64,000 nucleotides of DNA from DAOUJI01 sp965197415 (GTDB lineage Bacteria > Chloroflexota > Dehalococcoidia > Lucifugimonadales > JAGWBF01): contig OZ240207.1 in NCBI GenBank assembly GCA_965197415.1, positions 682,001-746,000 on the forward strand, given 5' to 3'. This document shows positions 8,614 through 16,558 of this stretch, piece after piece (position 1 is the first letter of the stretch; every line of letters begins with the position of its first letter). Both the position numbers and the translations under genes were made by a program. The notes beneath the pieces are model-generated. The model did no database searches. It was not told where the DNA came from and worked only from the letters and a program-made list of their open reading frames with translations.

Positions 8614-9801
8614 TCAGAAACCGTAAGCCCTGACTCCGTTGTCCCACAGGATGCGCTTCTTGGCCTCGTCGGTGACTCCGGGAACACCCATGAAGTCCCG
8701 GGCGGCGGTCTGGTAGCGGTATCCCTCAGGGTGCCCGAAGTCGGTGGCGGTGAGCAGCACCTGCTCTCCCACCGTCTGGGCCACCAACGGTATCCCAGGG
8801 TCGTCCTGGTCGGCGGCGATGAAGCACTGCTCGGAGAAGTAGTCCTGCGGCGACTTGGTCAGGCCGTTGATCTTGAGGCCACGGTTGCCGCCGTTGATTC
8901 CCGACATCATGCGCTCGGGCCAGTAGCTCGCCCATCCCGCGCCCGCCTCCAGGAAGGCAACCCTGAGGCCGGGATGCCTCTCCAGGACTCCTCCCATTAT
9001 GAAGGCGGAGCAGCAGAGCATGCTGCCTATGGAGAAGGCCACGATGCCCTGCACGTTCCGCAGGTCGGGGAGGTAGTAGGGAATCATTCCCATGTCCAGG
9101 CCGTTGGATGCGCTGGGGTGGACTCCCACCGGCACGTTCAGCTCGGCGCAGGCAGCCCATACCTGGTCGCACTCGGGGTCGTAGACCCGGCGGCCCGGCA
9201 CGGGGGAAGGGTTCAGGTGGACAGACTTGAAGCCGTACTCGGTGACGCAGCGGCGCACCTCTTTGGCGGCGGCTTCCGGGTCACGCAGGTCTATGGAAGC
9301 GGCTCCGTAGGCCCGGCCTCCTATGTCCTGGGTGAAGTCTCCCAGCCAGGTGTTGTAGGCGCGGCGTACGGCGGCGGCGAACTCAGGCTCCATGTCAGGG
9401 CTGGAGGTAGACCACAGGCCTACCGTGGGGTAGAGAATCATCCGGTCGATGCCAGACAGGTCCATGACCTGCCTGTAGGTCTCGGCGTCGAAGCCTCTCT
9501 CCTGCCACTTCCCGTAGTATTCCTCCACGCCCATGGTGAAGACCTCGGCGCCCACGGCCTCCCGGAGGGGCTCCGGGTCCGTCTCTTCCTTCTCGTTCTT
9601 GGCCCGCCTCATGGGTTGGGGCGGGAAGTCGTCCACTTCCACGGAGACGTTGATGGTCCACGGGTCGGTGGGCTTGGTGGCCCGCTCATAGGCCAGGTGG
9701 GACTTGATCCGCCCCTTGTATTTGCTCTCCAGGTAGTTGTCCCAGAGGCTGTCCGGCTCCACCACGTGGGCGTCGCTGTCCACGAACTTGACTCGGTCCA
9801 T
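8614..9801 (-). CDS. Amidohydrolase family protein, paralogue of the neighbouring gene
   Basis: 395 residues with the same order of motifs as its neighbour: DSDAHVVEP at the N-terminus, KSVHLNPSP, PVGVHPSASN and LTATDFGHPEG near the C-terminus. It lacks part of the mid-N-terminal insertion of the other copy, explaining its shorter length. The tandem arrangement with separate promoters suggests an old duplication with divergence rather than a two-subunit enzyme. Members of this superfamily act on amides, esters, lactones or carboxylated aromatics; which applies here is unknown. Confidence 0.82.
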   Translation of the reverse strand: MDRVKFVDSDAHVVEPDSLWDNYLESKYKGRIKSHLAYERATKPTDPWTINVSVEVDDFPPQPMRRAKNEKEETDPEPLREAVGAEVFTMGVEEYYGKWQERGFDAETYRQVMDLSGIDRMILYPTVGLWSTSSPDMEPEFAAAVRRAYNTWLGDFTQDIGGRAYGAASIDLRDPEAAAKEVRRCVTEYGFKSVHLNPSPVPGRRVYDPECDQVWAACAELNVPVGVHPSASNGLDMGMIPYYLPDLRNVQGIVAFSIGSMLCCSAFIMGGVLERHPGLRVAFLEAGAGWASYWPERMMSGINGGNRGLKINGLTKSPQDYFSEQCFIAADQDDPGIPLVAQTVGEQVLLTATDFGHPEGYRYQTAARDFMGVPGVTDEAKKRILWDNGVRAYGF

Positions 9802-9844
9802 TCAGGCCCTCCTGATTGTTCTTGCTGCTAATCTTGGCCAGCCC

Positions 9845-9850
9845 ATTATA
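9845..9850 (-). promoter_or_regulatory. Possible -10 element of the second amidohydrolase gene
   Basis: A perfect minus-strand TATAAT lies about 45 nt upstream of the ATG at 9801. The -35 at 17 nt (TGGCAT) is poor, so this is only a likely promoter. Confidence 0.4.
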
Positions 9851-9923
9851 GTCGAGCTAAGGTGCGAATGCCACGTATAGAATCTCGGGGGAGACTTTAT
9901 CCCTGGTGAAGCCCCCCCCCCCC

Positions 9924-9951
9924 CGTCATTCCAGCGCAGGCTGGAATCCAG
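9924..9951 (-). repeat. Palindromic repeat, family A, copy 1 (left flank of the GIY-YIG gene)
   Basis: On the minus strand the unit reads CTGGATTCC..GAATGACGG with stem TTCCAGC, loop CTGC and stem GCTGGAA. It lies 25 nt beyond the stop of the GIY-YIG gene and is preceded by a run of 13 C (9912-9924). Copies 2 and 3 (10292-10320, 29408-29437) keep the loop and the pairing with compensatory base changes. Confidence 0.75.
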
Positions 9952-9976
9952 AGGGTTCGCGAGGTGAGACGCCGCA

Positions 9977-10270
9977 CTACAGTATCTCATCGTACAAATC
10001 CCTCCACCCCGGATTGAACCCTTCTATGAGCCTCATCTTCCACGCACGTTTCCATGCCTTGAGCTGCTTCTCCCTGTAAATGGCAGCTTCCATCGTCGAA
10101 TGGACTTCATACCAGACCAACCTATGTATCCCATACTGCTTGCTGAACCCTTCGACTAGATTCTCCCTGTGCTTCCACACCCGCTGGGGGAGATTCGAAG
10201 TGACTCCGATGTACAGTGTTCCATTCCGTTGGCTGGCGAGGATGTAGACACAGGGCAATCTTTCACGCAT
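9977..10270 (-). CDS. GIY-YIG nuclease domain protein
   Basis: 97 residues, a free-standing GIY-YIG domain of the YhbQ/UvrC-N type. The defining parts are visible: CVYILAS then GTLYIGVTS (the GIY-YIG strands as VYI and YIG), the arginine helix LPQRVWKHREN, and the YREKQLKAWKRAWK helix with the catalytic Glu at its start. This family cuts one DNA strand via a metal-bound Tyr/Glu site. The gene lies between two inverted copies of palindromic repeat A, 25 nt and 21 nt from its ends, making a compact unit of about 400 nt. It may be a REP-linked nuclease rather than a repair enzyme; that link is inferred from position. Confidence 0.88.
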   Translation of the reverse strand: MRERLPCVYILASQRNGTLYIGVTSNLPQRVWKHRENLVEGFSKQYGIHRLVWYEVHSTMEAAIYREKQLKAWKRAWKMRLIEGFNPGWRDLYDEIL

Positions 10271-10291
10271 GGACGTGAGTCGCAGCGATTC

Positions 10292-10320
10292 CTGGATTCC
10301 TGCCTGCGCAGGAATGACGG
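10292..10320 (+). repeat. Palindromic repeat, family A, copy 2 (right flank of the GIY-YIG gene)
   Basis: The unit reads CTGGATTCC..GAATGACGG with stem TTCCTGC, loop CTGC and stem GCAGGAA. It is in opposite orientation to copy 1, with the GACGG end pointing away from the gene in both. It starts 21 nt upstream of the GIY-YIG start codon and ends 14 nt from the end of the methyltransferase gene. Confidence 0.78.
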
Positions 10321-10334
10321 ATTGGGCGGGCCCT

Positions 10335-11960
10335 CTAGAACCCCGCCTGCTGCCCTTTGGTGCGGCGGCGGCGAGGGGCTCGCCGGAAGGTGGCTTGAGG
10401 GGCGAAACGGGGGTACAGCGGCTCTGAGCCCGACAGAAGTTCTTCTATGGTCAGAATCTGGACGCGCGGGAACTGGTGGTCGGGGAAGTGCTCCGGAACG
10501 TAGAATCCGGCGGCGACGGCGTCTTGTTTCATTGGACCCGTGGGACGCTCCAGGGTGACGAACAGCCCGATCTCGGCCTTCTCCCGCTCCATGTCGCCTT
10601 TTAAAGTAGCTATCTGGCCTCGGTTCACATGACCGCTCTTGACCTGCACGATGATGCGTTTGGCTTTGCCGCTGGTGTCGTCGAAGAAGTTGATGTAGCC
10701 ATCAACACCAGAGTCAGCGCCCTTTTTCTTATCCTGCGCGGGCCGTGCGTCAACCAGCCCCAAGGCCCACCATTCGAATTGGTAGCGTCCGTCGTGTTCA
10801 CTCTCAGCTGCCAATGCCTTGGCGCTTTCTACGTCCTGAGGAACGCCGATTACTTCATAGGGTCGTAGGTCTTTCCCAAAGGTATCGTGCAATCGGTGTC
10901 GAATGAGCGTTATCGCCAAGTGGGTAATATCAATGCCAATCCATTGACGATTAAGTCGCTCGGAGGCAGCTGTAGCCGTTCCGCAGCCACAGAAGGGGTC
11001 CAGCACAACGTCTCCCTCGTTGCTGCTGGCGTTAACGATGCGTTCCAGAAGGGCCTCAGGCTTCTGAGTGGGATACCTGAGGCGTTCACCAGAAGTTGGG
11101 CCAAGCTCAATATCAGTCCAAATATCTTGAAGCACTGGCCCTGGTGCCTCATGTAAGTAGGATTTATGACCATCTTTTCGTGGACGACCATCGCGTCGTA
11201 GCAGAATCCGTCCTTCTGCATAAAGGCGCTCTAGTTCATCAACAGAGAATCGCCATTGCCGATCTGCTCCCGGATGCACACCACGCCATTCAATTGTCCT
11301 TGTCTCCGAGAAGTGAGGAGCAGTAAGATTCTCGGCTCGAAATGGACCATTATCATCGCTATATTTATAACGTTTAAGCTGGGACTCGGAATAATCCCCT
11401 GGTACACGATTAAAAGTCTTCTGCGAAGATTTCGTATAGAACAATATGCAGTCTCGAACCCGTCCATAGCGATTCGGGTCATTGTGAGCAGTAGTTCTTT
11501 TCCACGTAATTTCATTCAGAAAATTACCAGCACCGAACACGGCGTCCATCAGCATCTTGAGATAGTGACTCGCCGTGGGGTCGCAGTGGAGATATATGCT
11601 GCCCGTGGACTTCAGCACTCGGTGAAGCTCTACCATGCGTTGTGACATCATGGTTAGGTAGGCCATCATGTCGTTCTGCCCAAGGAATGAACGCATGGCC
11701 TGGAGCAGGTCCGCGAGTTTTTTGGGCCCGGCGGTGACCACTTCCAGGTAGGCCGCCTCGGACTCCAGCCCCCAATGCCAAGTGTCGTCGAAGGCCGTAA
11801 TCTGGGCCGCCGACTGCTCGCCGCTCCGTTCCTGGAATAGCACGTTGTAGGTGGCGTTGGAGTTGAAGGGCGGGTCTAGATAGATCAGGTCGACGCTGGC
11901 GTCTGCGACATGCTCGCGCAGGATGTCCAGGTTGTCACCGTAGTAAAGGGAATTCGTCAT
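10335..11960 (-). CDS. Beta-class DNA methyltransferase fused to an Mrr-like nuclease domain
   Basis: 541 residues from ATG 11960 (MTNSLYYGDNLDIL); a GTG at 12005 would add 15 residues. Residues 1-~350 form an amino-methyltransferase of Type III Mod/beta class: motif IV DPPF (29-32) comes before motif I, DPFCGCG (from 321), with a target-recognition region between. Residues ~390-500 look like an Mrr-type PD-(D/E)xK nuclease: GVDG with Asp420, then IIVQVK with Gln439 and Lys441, the D-QxK form. One chain could thus both modify and cut DNA. No separate restriction subunit is adjacent; HicBA lies upstream. The C-terminus is basic (RRAPRRRRTKG). Methylated base and target are unknown. Confidence 0.82.
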   Translation of the reverse strand: MTNSLYYGDNLDILREHVADASVDLIYLDPPFNSNATYNVLFQERSGEQSAAQITAFDDTWHWGLESEAAYLEVVTAGPKKLADLLQAMRSFLGQNDMMAYLTMMSQRMVELHRVLKSTGSIYLHCDPTASHYLKMLMDAVFGAGNFLNEITWKRTTAHNDPNRYGRVRDCILFYTKSSQKTFNRVPGDYSESQLKRYKYSDDNGPFRAENLTAPHFSETRTIEWRGVHPGADRQWRFSVDELERLYAEGRILLRRDGRPRKDGHKSYLHEAPGPVLQDIWTDIELGPTSGERLRYPTQKPEALLERIVNASSNEGDVVLDPFCGCGTATAASERLNRQWIGIDITHLAITLIRHRLHDTFGKDLRPYEVIGVPQDVESAKALAAESEHDGRYQFEWWALGLVDARPAQDKKKGADSGVDGYINFFDDTSGKAKRIIVQVKSGHVNRGQIATLKGDMEREKAEIGLFVTLERPTGPMKQDAVAAGFYVPEHFPDHQFPRVQILTIEELLSGSEPLYPRFAPQATFRRAPRRRRTKGQQAGF

Positions 11961-12057
11961 GATGCCCAAATTAAAGCACAAACGCCTCGACGCGGCAAAG
12001 GACACTTGTCAGAGGGGAGTCTGTTGGAGGGGAAATCGTAAGGTGGGCGCGATTGCT

Positions 12058-12306
12058 CTATTGCAAGCCCAGCCGGGTCAAGTCATCCACCGTCCACTTG
12101 GCCCTGTCTTGGATCATCCGCCTGAGGATACCTATGGCGAACGTATCTCCCGGACTGTGAAACGCCACAGTGACCCGTCTTCCGTCGGAATGTCGATAGT
12201 GTTGGTGGCTGCCTTTTTGCCTACGTAACTCGAAACCATCCCTAAGAAGTGCGCTGACAAGTTCACGGGCAGTTACGGTGCGTAACCTGCTCCAGTCGAT
12301 GTTCAA
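12058..12306 (-). CDS. hicA: HicA-type mRNA interferase toxin
   Basis: 82 residues, the double-stranded-RNA-binding-like HicA/YcfA fold. Hallmarks are LVSALLRDGFELRRQKGSHQHYRH, where the GSH histidine is the catalytic residue of the family, then RRVTVAFHS and the C-terminal GILRRMIQD. It starts at TTG 12306, one base after the HicB stop, so it is translationally coupled to its antitoxin. It should cleave mRNA when HicB is lost. The order is hicB-hicA, the reverse of some classical loci. Upstream it is shielded by HicB; downstream lies the methyltransferase. Confidence 0.88.
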   Translation of the reverse strand: MNIDWSRLRTVTARELVSALLRDGFELRRQKGSHQHYRHSDGRRVTVAFHSPGDTFAIGILRRMIQDRAKWTVDDLTRLGLQ

Positions 12307-12307
12307 A

Positions 12308-12553
12308 TCAGACGGATACGGCTATCCGGAGTTCAGGAGAGATAGGCGTTCCGTCCTCTGATTCCTGAGGAACGGGTTCATTTTCTTCCGCCATCTCTTC
12401 CAAAATCATCTCGATGACTTCTCTTATGTTCTTGAGGGCTTCCTCTTTGGTATATCCCCAAGTGTCAGCCGCGTATTTCGCCAGCGCTGGGCAATGGGCC
12501 TGCCAACGGTCTTCATCCGGTTCGACCACAACTCGAAAAACATAGGTCTGCAT
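12308..12553 (-). CDS. hicB: HicB-like antitoxin
   Basis: 81 residues with the partial RNase H-like HicB fold: a start strand TYVFRVVVEPDEDRWQAHCPAL, then AADTWGYTKEEALKNIREVIEMILEE. No separate C-terminal DNA-binding domain is present, so any autoregulation would need another element. AGGTG lies before ATG 12553. It neutralises the HicA encoded directly after it. HicB-like proteins of this short form are widely paired with HicA. Confidence 0.87.
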   Translation of the reverse strand: MQTYVFRVVVEPDEDRWQAHCPALAKYAADTWGYTKEEALKNIREVIEMILEEMAEENEPVPQESEDGTPISPELRIAVSV

Positions 12554-12591
12554 GTCACACCTGCCTGAAGACCAATCTTAGCACGGCTCCA

Positions 12592-15500
12592 CTACGTCGT
12601 GAGCATGCGGTATAGCTGGGGGAGCCTTTGGGGCAGGGACCAGATGTTGTCCAGCACCTCGTAGCTCATGTCGCCGCACATTGTCTTCAGGTAGTCGTGT
12701 CCCGACTTGTCCACCGTCAGGCAGAAGGGGACCACGGCCTTTCGCTTGGCCTCCACCAGGGCCATGTGGGTGTCATGGACGGCGTACTCTTTCTCGACGC
12801 CCTCGCGGCTGTAGCCCCTGTCCTGGGGCCTTCCGTCGCTGATGAGGAAGAGGATCTTGGTCTTGGCGTCCTGGGCGTCCAGCTTGGCCGTGGCGTGGCG
12901 TATGGCGGGACCCATCCGGGTGGCGTGCATGGGCGTGATTTTGTCGATGCGCCTCTTCACCCGGTCGTGGAGAATCTCGTCGATGTCCTTGATAACGTAA
13001 TACTCTACGTTCTCTCTGCCGTACCCTGAGAAGCCGTAGATGCCGTAGGTGTCGCCGATGGTCTCCAACGCCTGGAGCAGCAGGGCTGTGCTCTCCTTTT
13101 CCAGGTCGATGATTCGCTTGTATTGCCTGCGCACCAGGCCCTCGCGGCGGGACCGGAGCCACATCATGTACTCCACCGGGTCGTCGGGGGCGTCGTGGTC
13201 GTCGGGACCAGCCCTGCCCTCGTCGATGGCCTCAGCCGTGGAAGCGCTCATGTCCAGCAGGAACACCACCGCGACGTCCCTCTCCATCTTGTTGCGGCGC
13301 CACCACACCTTGTCGTTGGGAGTGATACCGCTCCGACGGTCCACCTGCGCCTCGATGACAGCATCCAGGTCCAAGTCCTCGCCGTCGATGACCCGCCGCT
13401 CCTTGCGGAAACTTTCGGGCATGACCATCTCGAACTGGCGCCGGATGTCCGACGATAAAGAGGAGTAGTTGCGGATGGTGTCGTTGAAGAAGCCTATGTC
13501 TCCCTCCTCGACCTCCTTCTCCCGCACGATGCACCACTTGGGCTTGTAGTCGTCAGCCCGGAAGTCCCATTCGTCGTAGACCTGGGAACGGGGTTCCTTG
13601 GCCTCCAACGGCCCTCCCTGCTCCTGCTCGTGGACGAACTGGCCCTGGCCCTGCCCGGGGTCTGCCGGCGGCGGCACTCCGGCCTCCTTCATGAGGTTCT
13701 GCACGAAAAGTCCCATCGTTGTCTGAATCTGGCCCTGTTCGGCGCTCATTTCAAGTTCCGGGTTGTCTTTGAGAAGCTCTTCCAGCATCTCCTGGGTTAT
13801 TGGCTCAGTCTGGCCGTCCCCCTGTTGGGACTTATCGACTCGCAGCTTGTTCAGGAGTTGGACCAGCTCCGGCTTGAAGTCTCCCCTGTATTCCACTTCC
13901 TGGGGCGACTCATAATTCTGCTCTTCGTCCTCGCCGCTTTGGGGCGTGGGCTGGCCCGACTGGAGCTCCTGCATCAACTCCATCATCTCCTCTTCGGAGT
14001 ACTCCTCCGGGCCGTCCAGGTCCTGGGGCGAGTAGTCCTCAGGGGGCACTTCCTCATTGGGAAGCTTGGACAGGATGTCGTAGACCCGGAGCGTCGCCTC
14101 CCCCGTGTCTTCAACGGTGGCCGTGACGTTCAAAAGCCTCCTGAAAAGCTTGGACAACACGCGGGCCGTTTTCTCGTAGCCCTGAGGCACGGGGAGTCCG
14201 CGGAACTGGTCAAGGCTGAACCGGACGAGAAGCTCTACCATGCCCTGCAACAGGGGCAGTTCGTCTATGGGGGGCCTCTCCTCTCGGGAGTCCAGCTGGA
14301 CGGTCCGGTAGTGCTTCACTATGCCCGGGTACTCCACCTTGACCCGAAAGTCCAAGCGGCCGTCTTCCAGGATTGTGAAGACGTCCAGAGCCAGCCTCCG
14401 GTCGTCGAAGAGGTGGAAGAACCGTCCCATGTCCGTTAGATATCCCCGCTCGGCGCTGGATGATTCACCCAGGTCTTCCTGAAGCTGGGCAAAGGCTGAG
14501 GACACTGGGTCTATCGGCGGGGCGGCAGCATTGGCTGCCGTCAATGCCGCCTCTCTTCTGTCCTCCTCGCCGGGACGGCGGTCGTCGAACAGGGCGGAAG
14601 GACGGTCATATTCGAACAGGAAGCTGCCGAACTCCAGGTGAGCCACCTGGTGAGTGGAGACCACCTTGAACCATCCGAAGTTGTTGTCCTTGGTCGAATA
14701 CCTGTCGACCACGGGGGGCAGGAACACTTTGGTCCCCTCGGTGGTGGCCGCCGACTCGGAAACCCATCCGATACTCTTGTTAGCCAGCTCCTTGCTGTTC
14801 TGCACCTCAATGGACGAACCCGACAGGGCACAGCAGTACAGCCTGATGACGGGCTTTACCCGCTCCAACTCCATTGAGGAGGACAGCGACTCCAGCAGGT
14901 TCTCTGACGTGCTGGATTCCACTTTGAAGTAGGCTATCCCTCCGTCGGGGTTTTCCTTAAGCACGGCCATGCCCCGCTGGAACCAGATTTCCAGCTGGTT
15001 CAAGGTCACACGGGTCAACACCATATCCAGGTTGGCGAGGAAGGGCGCGACGGCCTGAGGGGACACGCCCATCAGAGTCTCGGCCAAGTCGATTATGTAA
15101 CGCTGGGAGGAACTGTTGACCTGCTGCAGGGCCCTTGCGCCGTCGGACAGAAAGGTCGGGACGTCTTTCTGTCCCGACTTCACCAGCCGTTCAGTCAGTC
15201 GTAGGAAGCGGCTCTTCTGGGCGCTGTCTATGCCCGGAAGCGCCCTGCCGCACGTCTCTAAGGTGGCTTTTACCTCCCGCCAGTTGGCCTCTGTCAGCTC
15301 TCTGGCCATGGAGAGGAATGTTTCCCGCTCCCTGCCCATTTGAGGGAGTATCTCCTGGCCCAGGGTCAGGCATTCCGACGCCATGTCGTACGACTTGAGG
15401 GACACGGCCTCGACCAGGGCGGCGAACACCTCCACTTCCCAGAAGGGCAGACTCTTGATAAGGTGTGGGCTGACCTCGTAGAAGCGTCCGGCCAAGGTCG

Positions 15501-15915
15501 ACGACTTCCATGTGCCTTTGTATAGGCTGCGTCCCAGCCCCGCCCAGCGGGGTATGTGCTGGGGCCTGAGGGCAGGAACGATGTCCGGGCTGGCCTTGAA
15601 GAAGGCGACAGCTAGTGTGGGCGAGTCCTGGGCCAGATAGGAGCCGCACCGCGCCCACTGCATAAAGGACGAGAAGGGCAGGTACGCAGCAACGTCGGGC
15701 GCCGACTTGAAGTACTCCGCCGCCACTTCCCACGACCTGACGGTCTGGTTGGCTATGGACAGTCCCTCTTTATTCCACAAAAAGAGCTCGTCCTCGTTGA
15801 AAGCGGCTGAGACTTTCTCTTTGGCGGCCTCATACTCCTGGAGCACTATAGAGGGAAGCTTACCAAGCTCCCGTTCCAACTGACTCAAGGTTGGTTTTGC
15901 ATTGGACTCCGACAA
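12592..15915 (-). CDS. Giant VWA-domain protein (NorD/CbbO-like partner of a MoxR ATPase)
   Basis: 1107 residues starting at TTG 15915, one base after the Nudix gene, with GGAGAGGAAG upstream. The N-terminal ~600 residues are helical repeats without a recognised motif; residues ~620-780 are acidic and Gln/Pro-rich. The C-terminal third is a von Willebrand A domain with an intact MIDAS start, DMSAS (888-892), and the NorD-like ending. MoxR-type ATPase/VWA pairs insert metals or remodel enzymes such as NO reductase, Rubisco or CO dehydrogenase. The MoxR-type gene lies two genes upstream. No obvious target enzyme is in the window. Family assignment is good; the client is unknown. Confidence 0.8.
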   Translation of the reverse strand: MSESNAKPTLSQLERELGKLPSIVLQEYEAAKEKVSAAFNEDELFLWNKEGLSIANQTVRSWEVAAEYFKSAPDVAAYLPFSSFMQWARCGSYLAQDSPTLAVAFFKASPDIVPALRPQHIPRWAGLGRSLYKGTWKSSTLAGRFYEVSPHLIKSLPFWEVEVFAALVEAVSLKSYDMASECLTLGQEILPQMGRERETFLSMARELTEANWREVKATLETCGRALPGIDSAQKSRFLRLTERLVKSGQKDVPTFLSDGARALQQVNSSSQRYIIDLAETLMGVSPQAVAPFLANLDMVLTRVTLNQLEIWFQRGMAVLKENPDGGIAYFKVESSTSENLLESLSSSMELERVKPVIRLYCCALSGSSIEVQNSKELANKSIGWVSESAATTEGTKVFLPPVVDRYSTKDNNFGWFKVVSTHQVAHLEFGSFLFEYDRPSALFDDRRPGEEDRREAALTAANAAAPPIDPVSSAFAQLQEDLGESSSAERGYLTDMGRFFHLFDDRRLALDVFTILEDGRLDFRVKVEYPGIVKHYRTVQLDSREERPPIDELPLLQGMVELLVRFSLDQFRGLPVPQGYEKTARVLSKLFRRLLNVTATVEDTGEATLRVYDILSKLPNEEVPPEDYSPQDLDGPEEYSEEEMMELMQELQSGQPTPQSGEDEEQNYESPQEVEYRGDFKPELVQLLNKLRVDKSQQGDGQTEPITQEMLEELLKDNPELEMSAEQGQIQTTMGLFVQNLMKEAGVPPPADPGQGQGQFVHEQEQGGPLEAKEPRSQVYDEWDFRADDYKPKWCIVREKEVEEGDIGFFNDTIRNYSSLSSDIRRQFEMVMPESFRKERRVIDGEDLDLDAVIEAQVDRRSGITPNDKVWWRRNKMERDVAVVFLLDMSASTAEAIDEGRAGPDDHDAPDDPVEYMMWLRSRREGLVRRQYKRIIDLEKESTALLLQALETIGDTYGIYGFSGYGRENVEYYVIKDIDEILHDRVKRRIDKITPMHATRMGPAIRHATAKLDAQDAKTKILFLISDGRPQDRGYSREGVEKEYAVHDTHMALVEAKRKAVVPFCLTVDKSGHDYLKTMCGDMSYEVLDNIWSLPQRLPQLYRMLTT

Positions 15916-15916
15916 G

Positions 15917-16528
15917 TCAACTTCCTCTCCGGACCGTCTCCAGGCTCGAATATACGTCGATCAGCTGTCTGACCATCATTGCGGTAGCGCCGTAGACCAG
16001 ATGCTCTTTATACGCGTAGCTGTATGACTTTTGCAATGCCCCGTCCGTCAAGCGGGCCTCTTCCCTCCAGTTGGCCCGGTCCAGCAGGGAAGTAATGGGC
16101 ACTTCCAGGACCTCGGCGACTTCCCGTGCGTAGGGTTTGAACGGGTAGGGATAGGGTATCGTCCCGACGTACACCCGCACACAGAAATCCGACCTGGTTA
16201 CAACGTCGTCCAGCTCTCCGATGATTGTGACGTCGTTGGGTTCGACCCCCATCTCTTCGTAGGTTTCCCTCAAAGCAGTGGCCAAGAAGTCAACGTCCTC
16301 CCCGTCCCGGCCGCCGCCTGGGAAAGAAATCTCCCCCTTGTGGTGTTCCACCTGCTGAGATCGTTTGTTCAGCAGTATGTGGGGTTCTCCCGATTTGTTG
16401 TACAGGAGGACCAGAACAGCGGCGGGTCTGAGTCCGTCGGAGGGGACGGAGGTTTTTTCACGGGCGGACAGTGAGAGACGAAGCGCTTGAAAAATCTTCG
16501 ATGATCTGTCGTCAGTTTCGATTGTCAC
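15917..16528 (-). CDS. CoA pyrophosphatase-type Nudix hydrolase
   Basis: 203 residues from GTG 16528. The Nudix box is complete, from GGGRDGEDVDF to RETYEEMGV, and is preceded by LLNKRS..VEHHKGEISFPGG, the signature of the NudL/UPF0035 group that hydrolyses CoA and its derivatives to 4'-phosphopantetheine and 3',5'-ADP. It lies between a MoxR-type gene and the VWA gene, and shares the operon with dephospho-CoA kinase (17464-18075). Synthesis and turnover of CoA are therefore encoded together. Whether it relates to the MoxR/VWA pair is not clear. Confidence 0.85.
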   Translation of the reverse strand: MTIETDDRSSKIFQALRLSLSAREKTSVPSDGLRPAAVLVLLYNKSGEPHILLNKRSQQVEHHKGEISFPGGGRDGEDVDFLATALRETYEEMGVEPNDVTIIGELDDVVTRSDFCVRVYVGTIPYPYPFKPYAREVAEVLEVPITSLLDRANWREEARLTDGALQKSYSYAYKEHLVYGATAMMVRQLIDVYSSLETVRRGS

Positions 16529-16558
16529 CGGGGTCTTACCTGTCCATGTCGGCGGCGT

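Noticed and set aside
8602..9831. 409-codon plus-strand frame
   Set aside because: Antisense to the second amidohydrolase; rich in Val/Gly/His without motifs, same frame relation as the neighbour.
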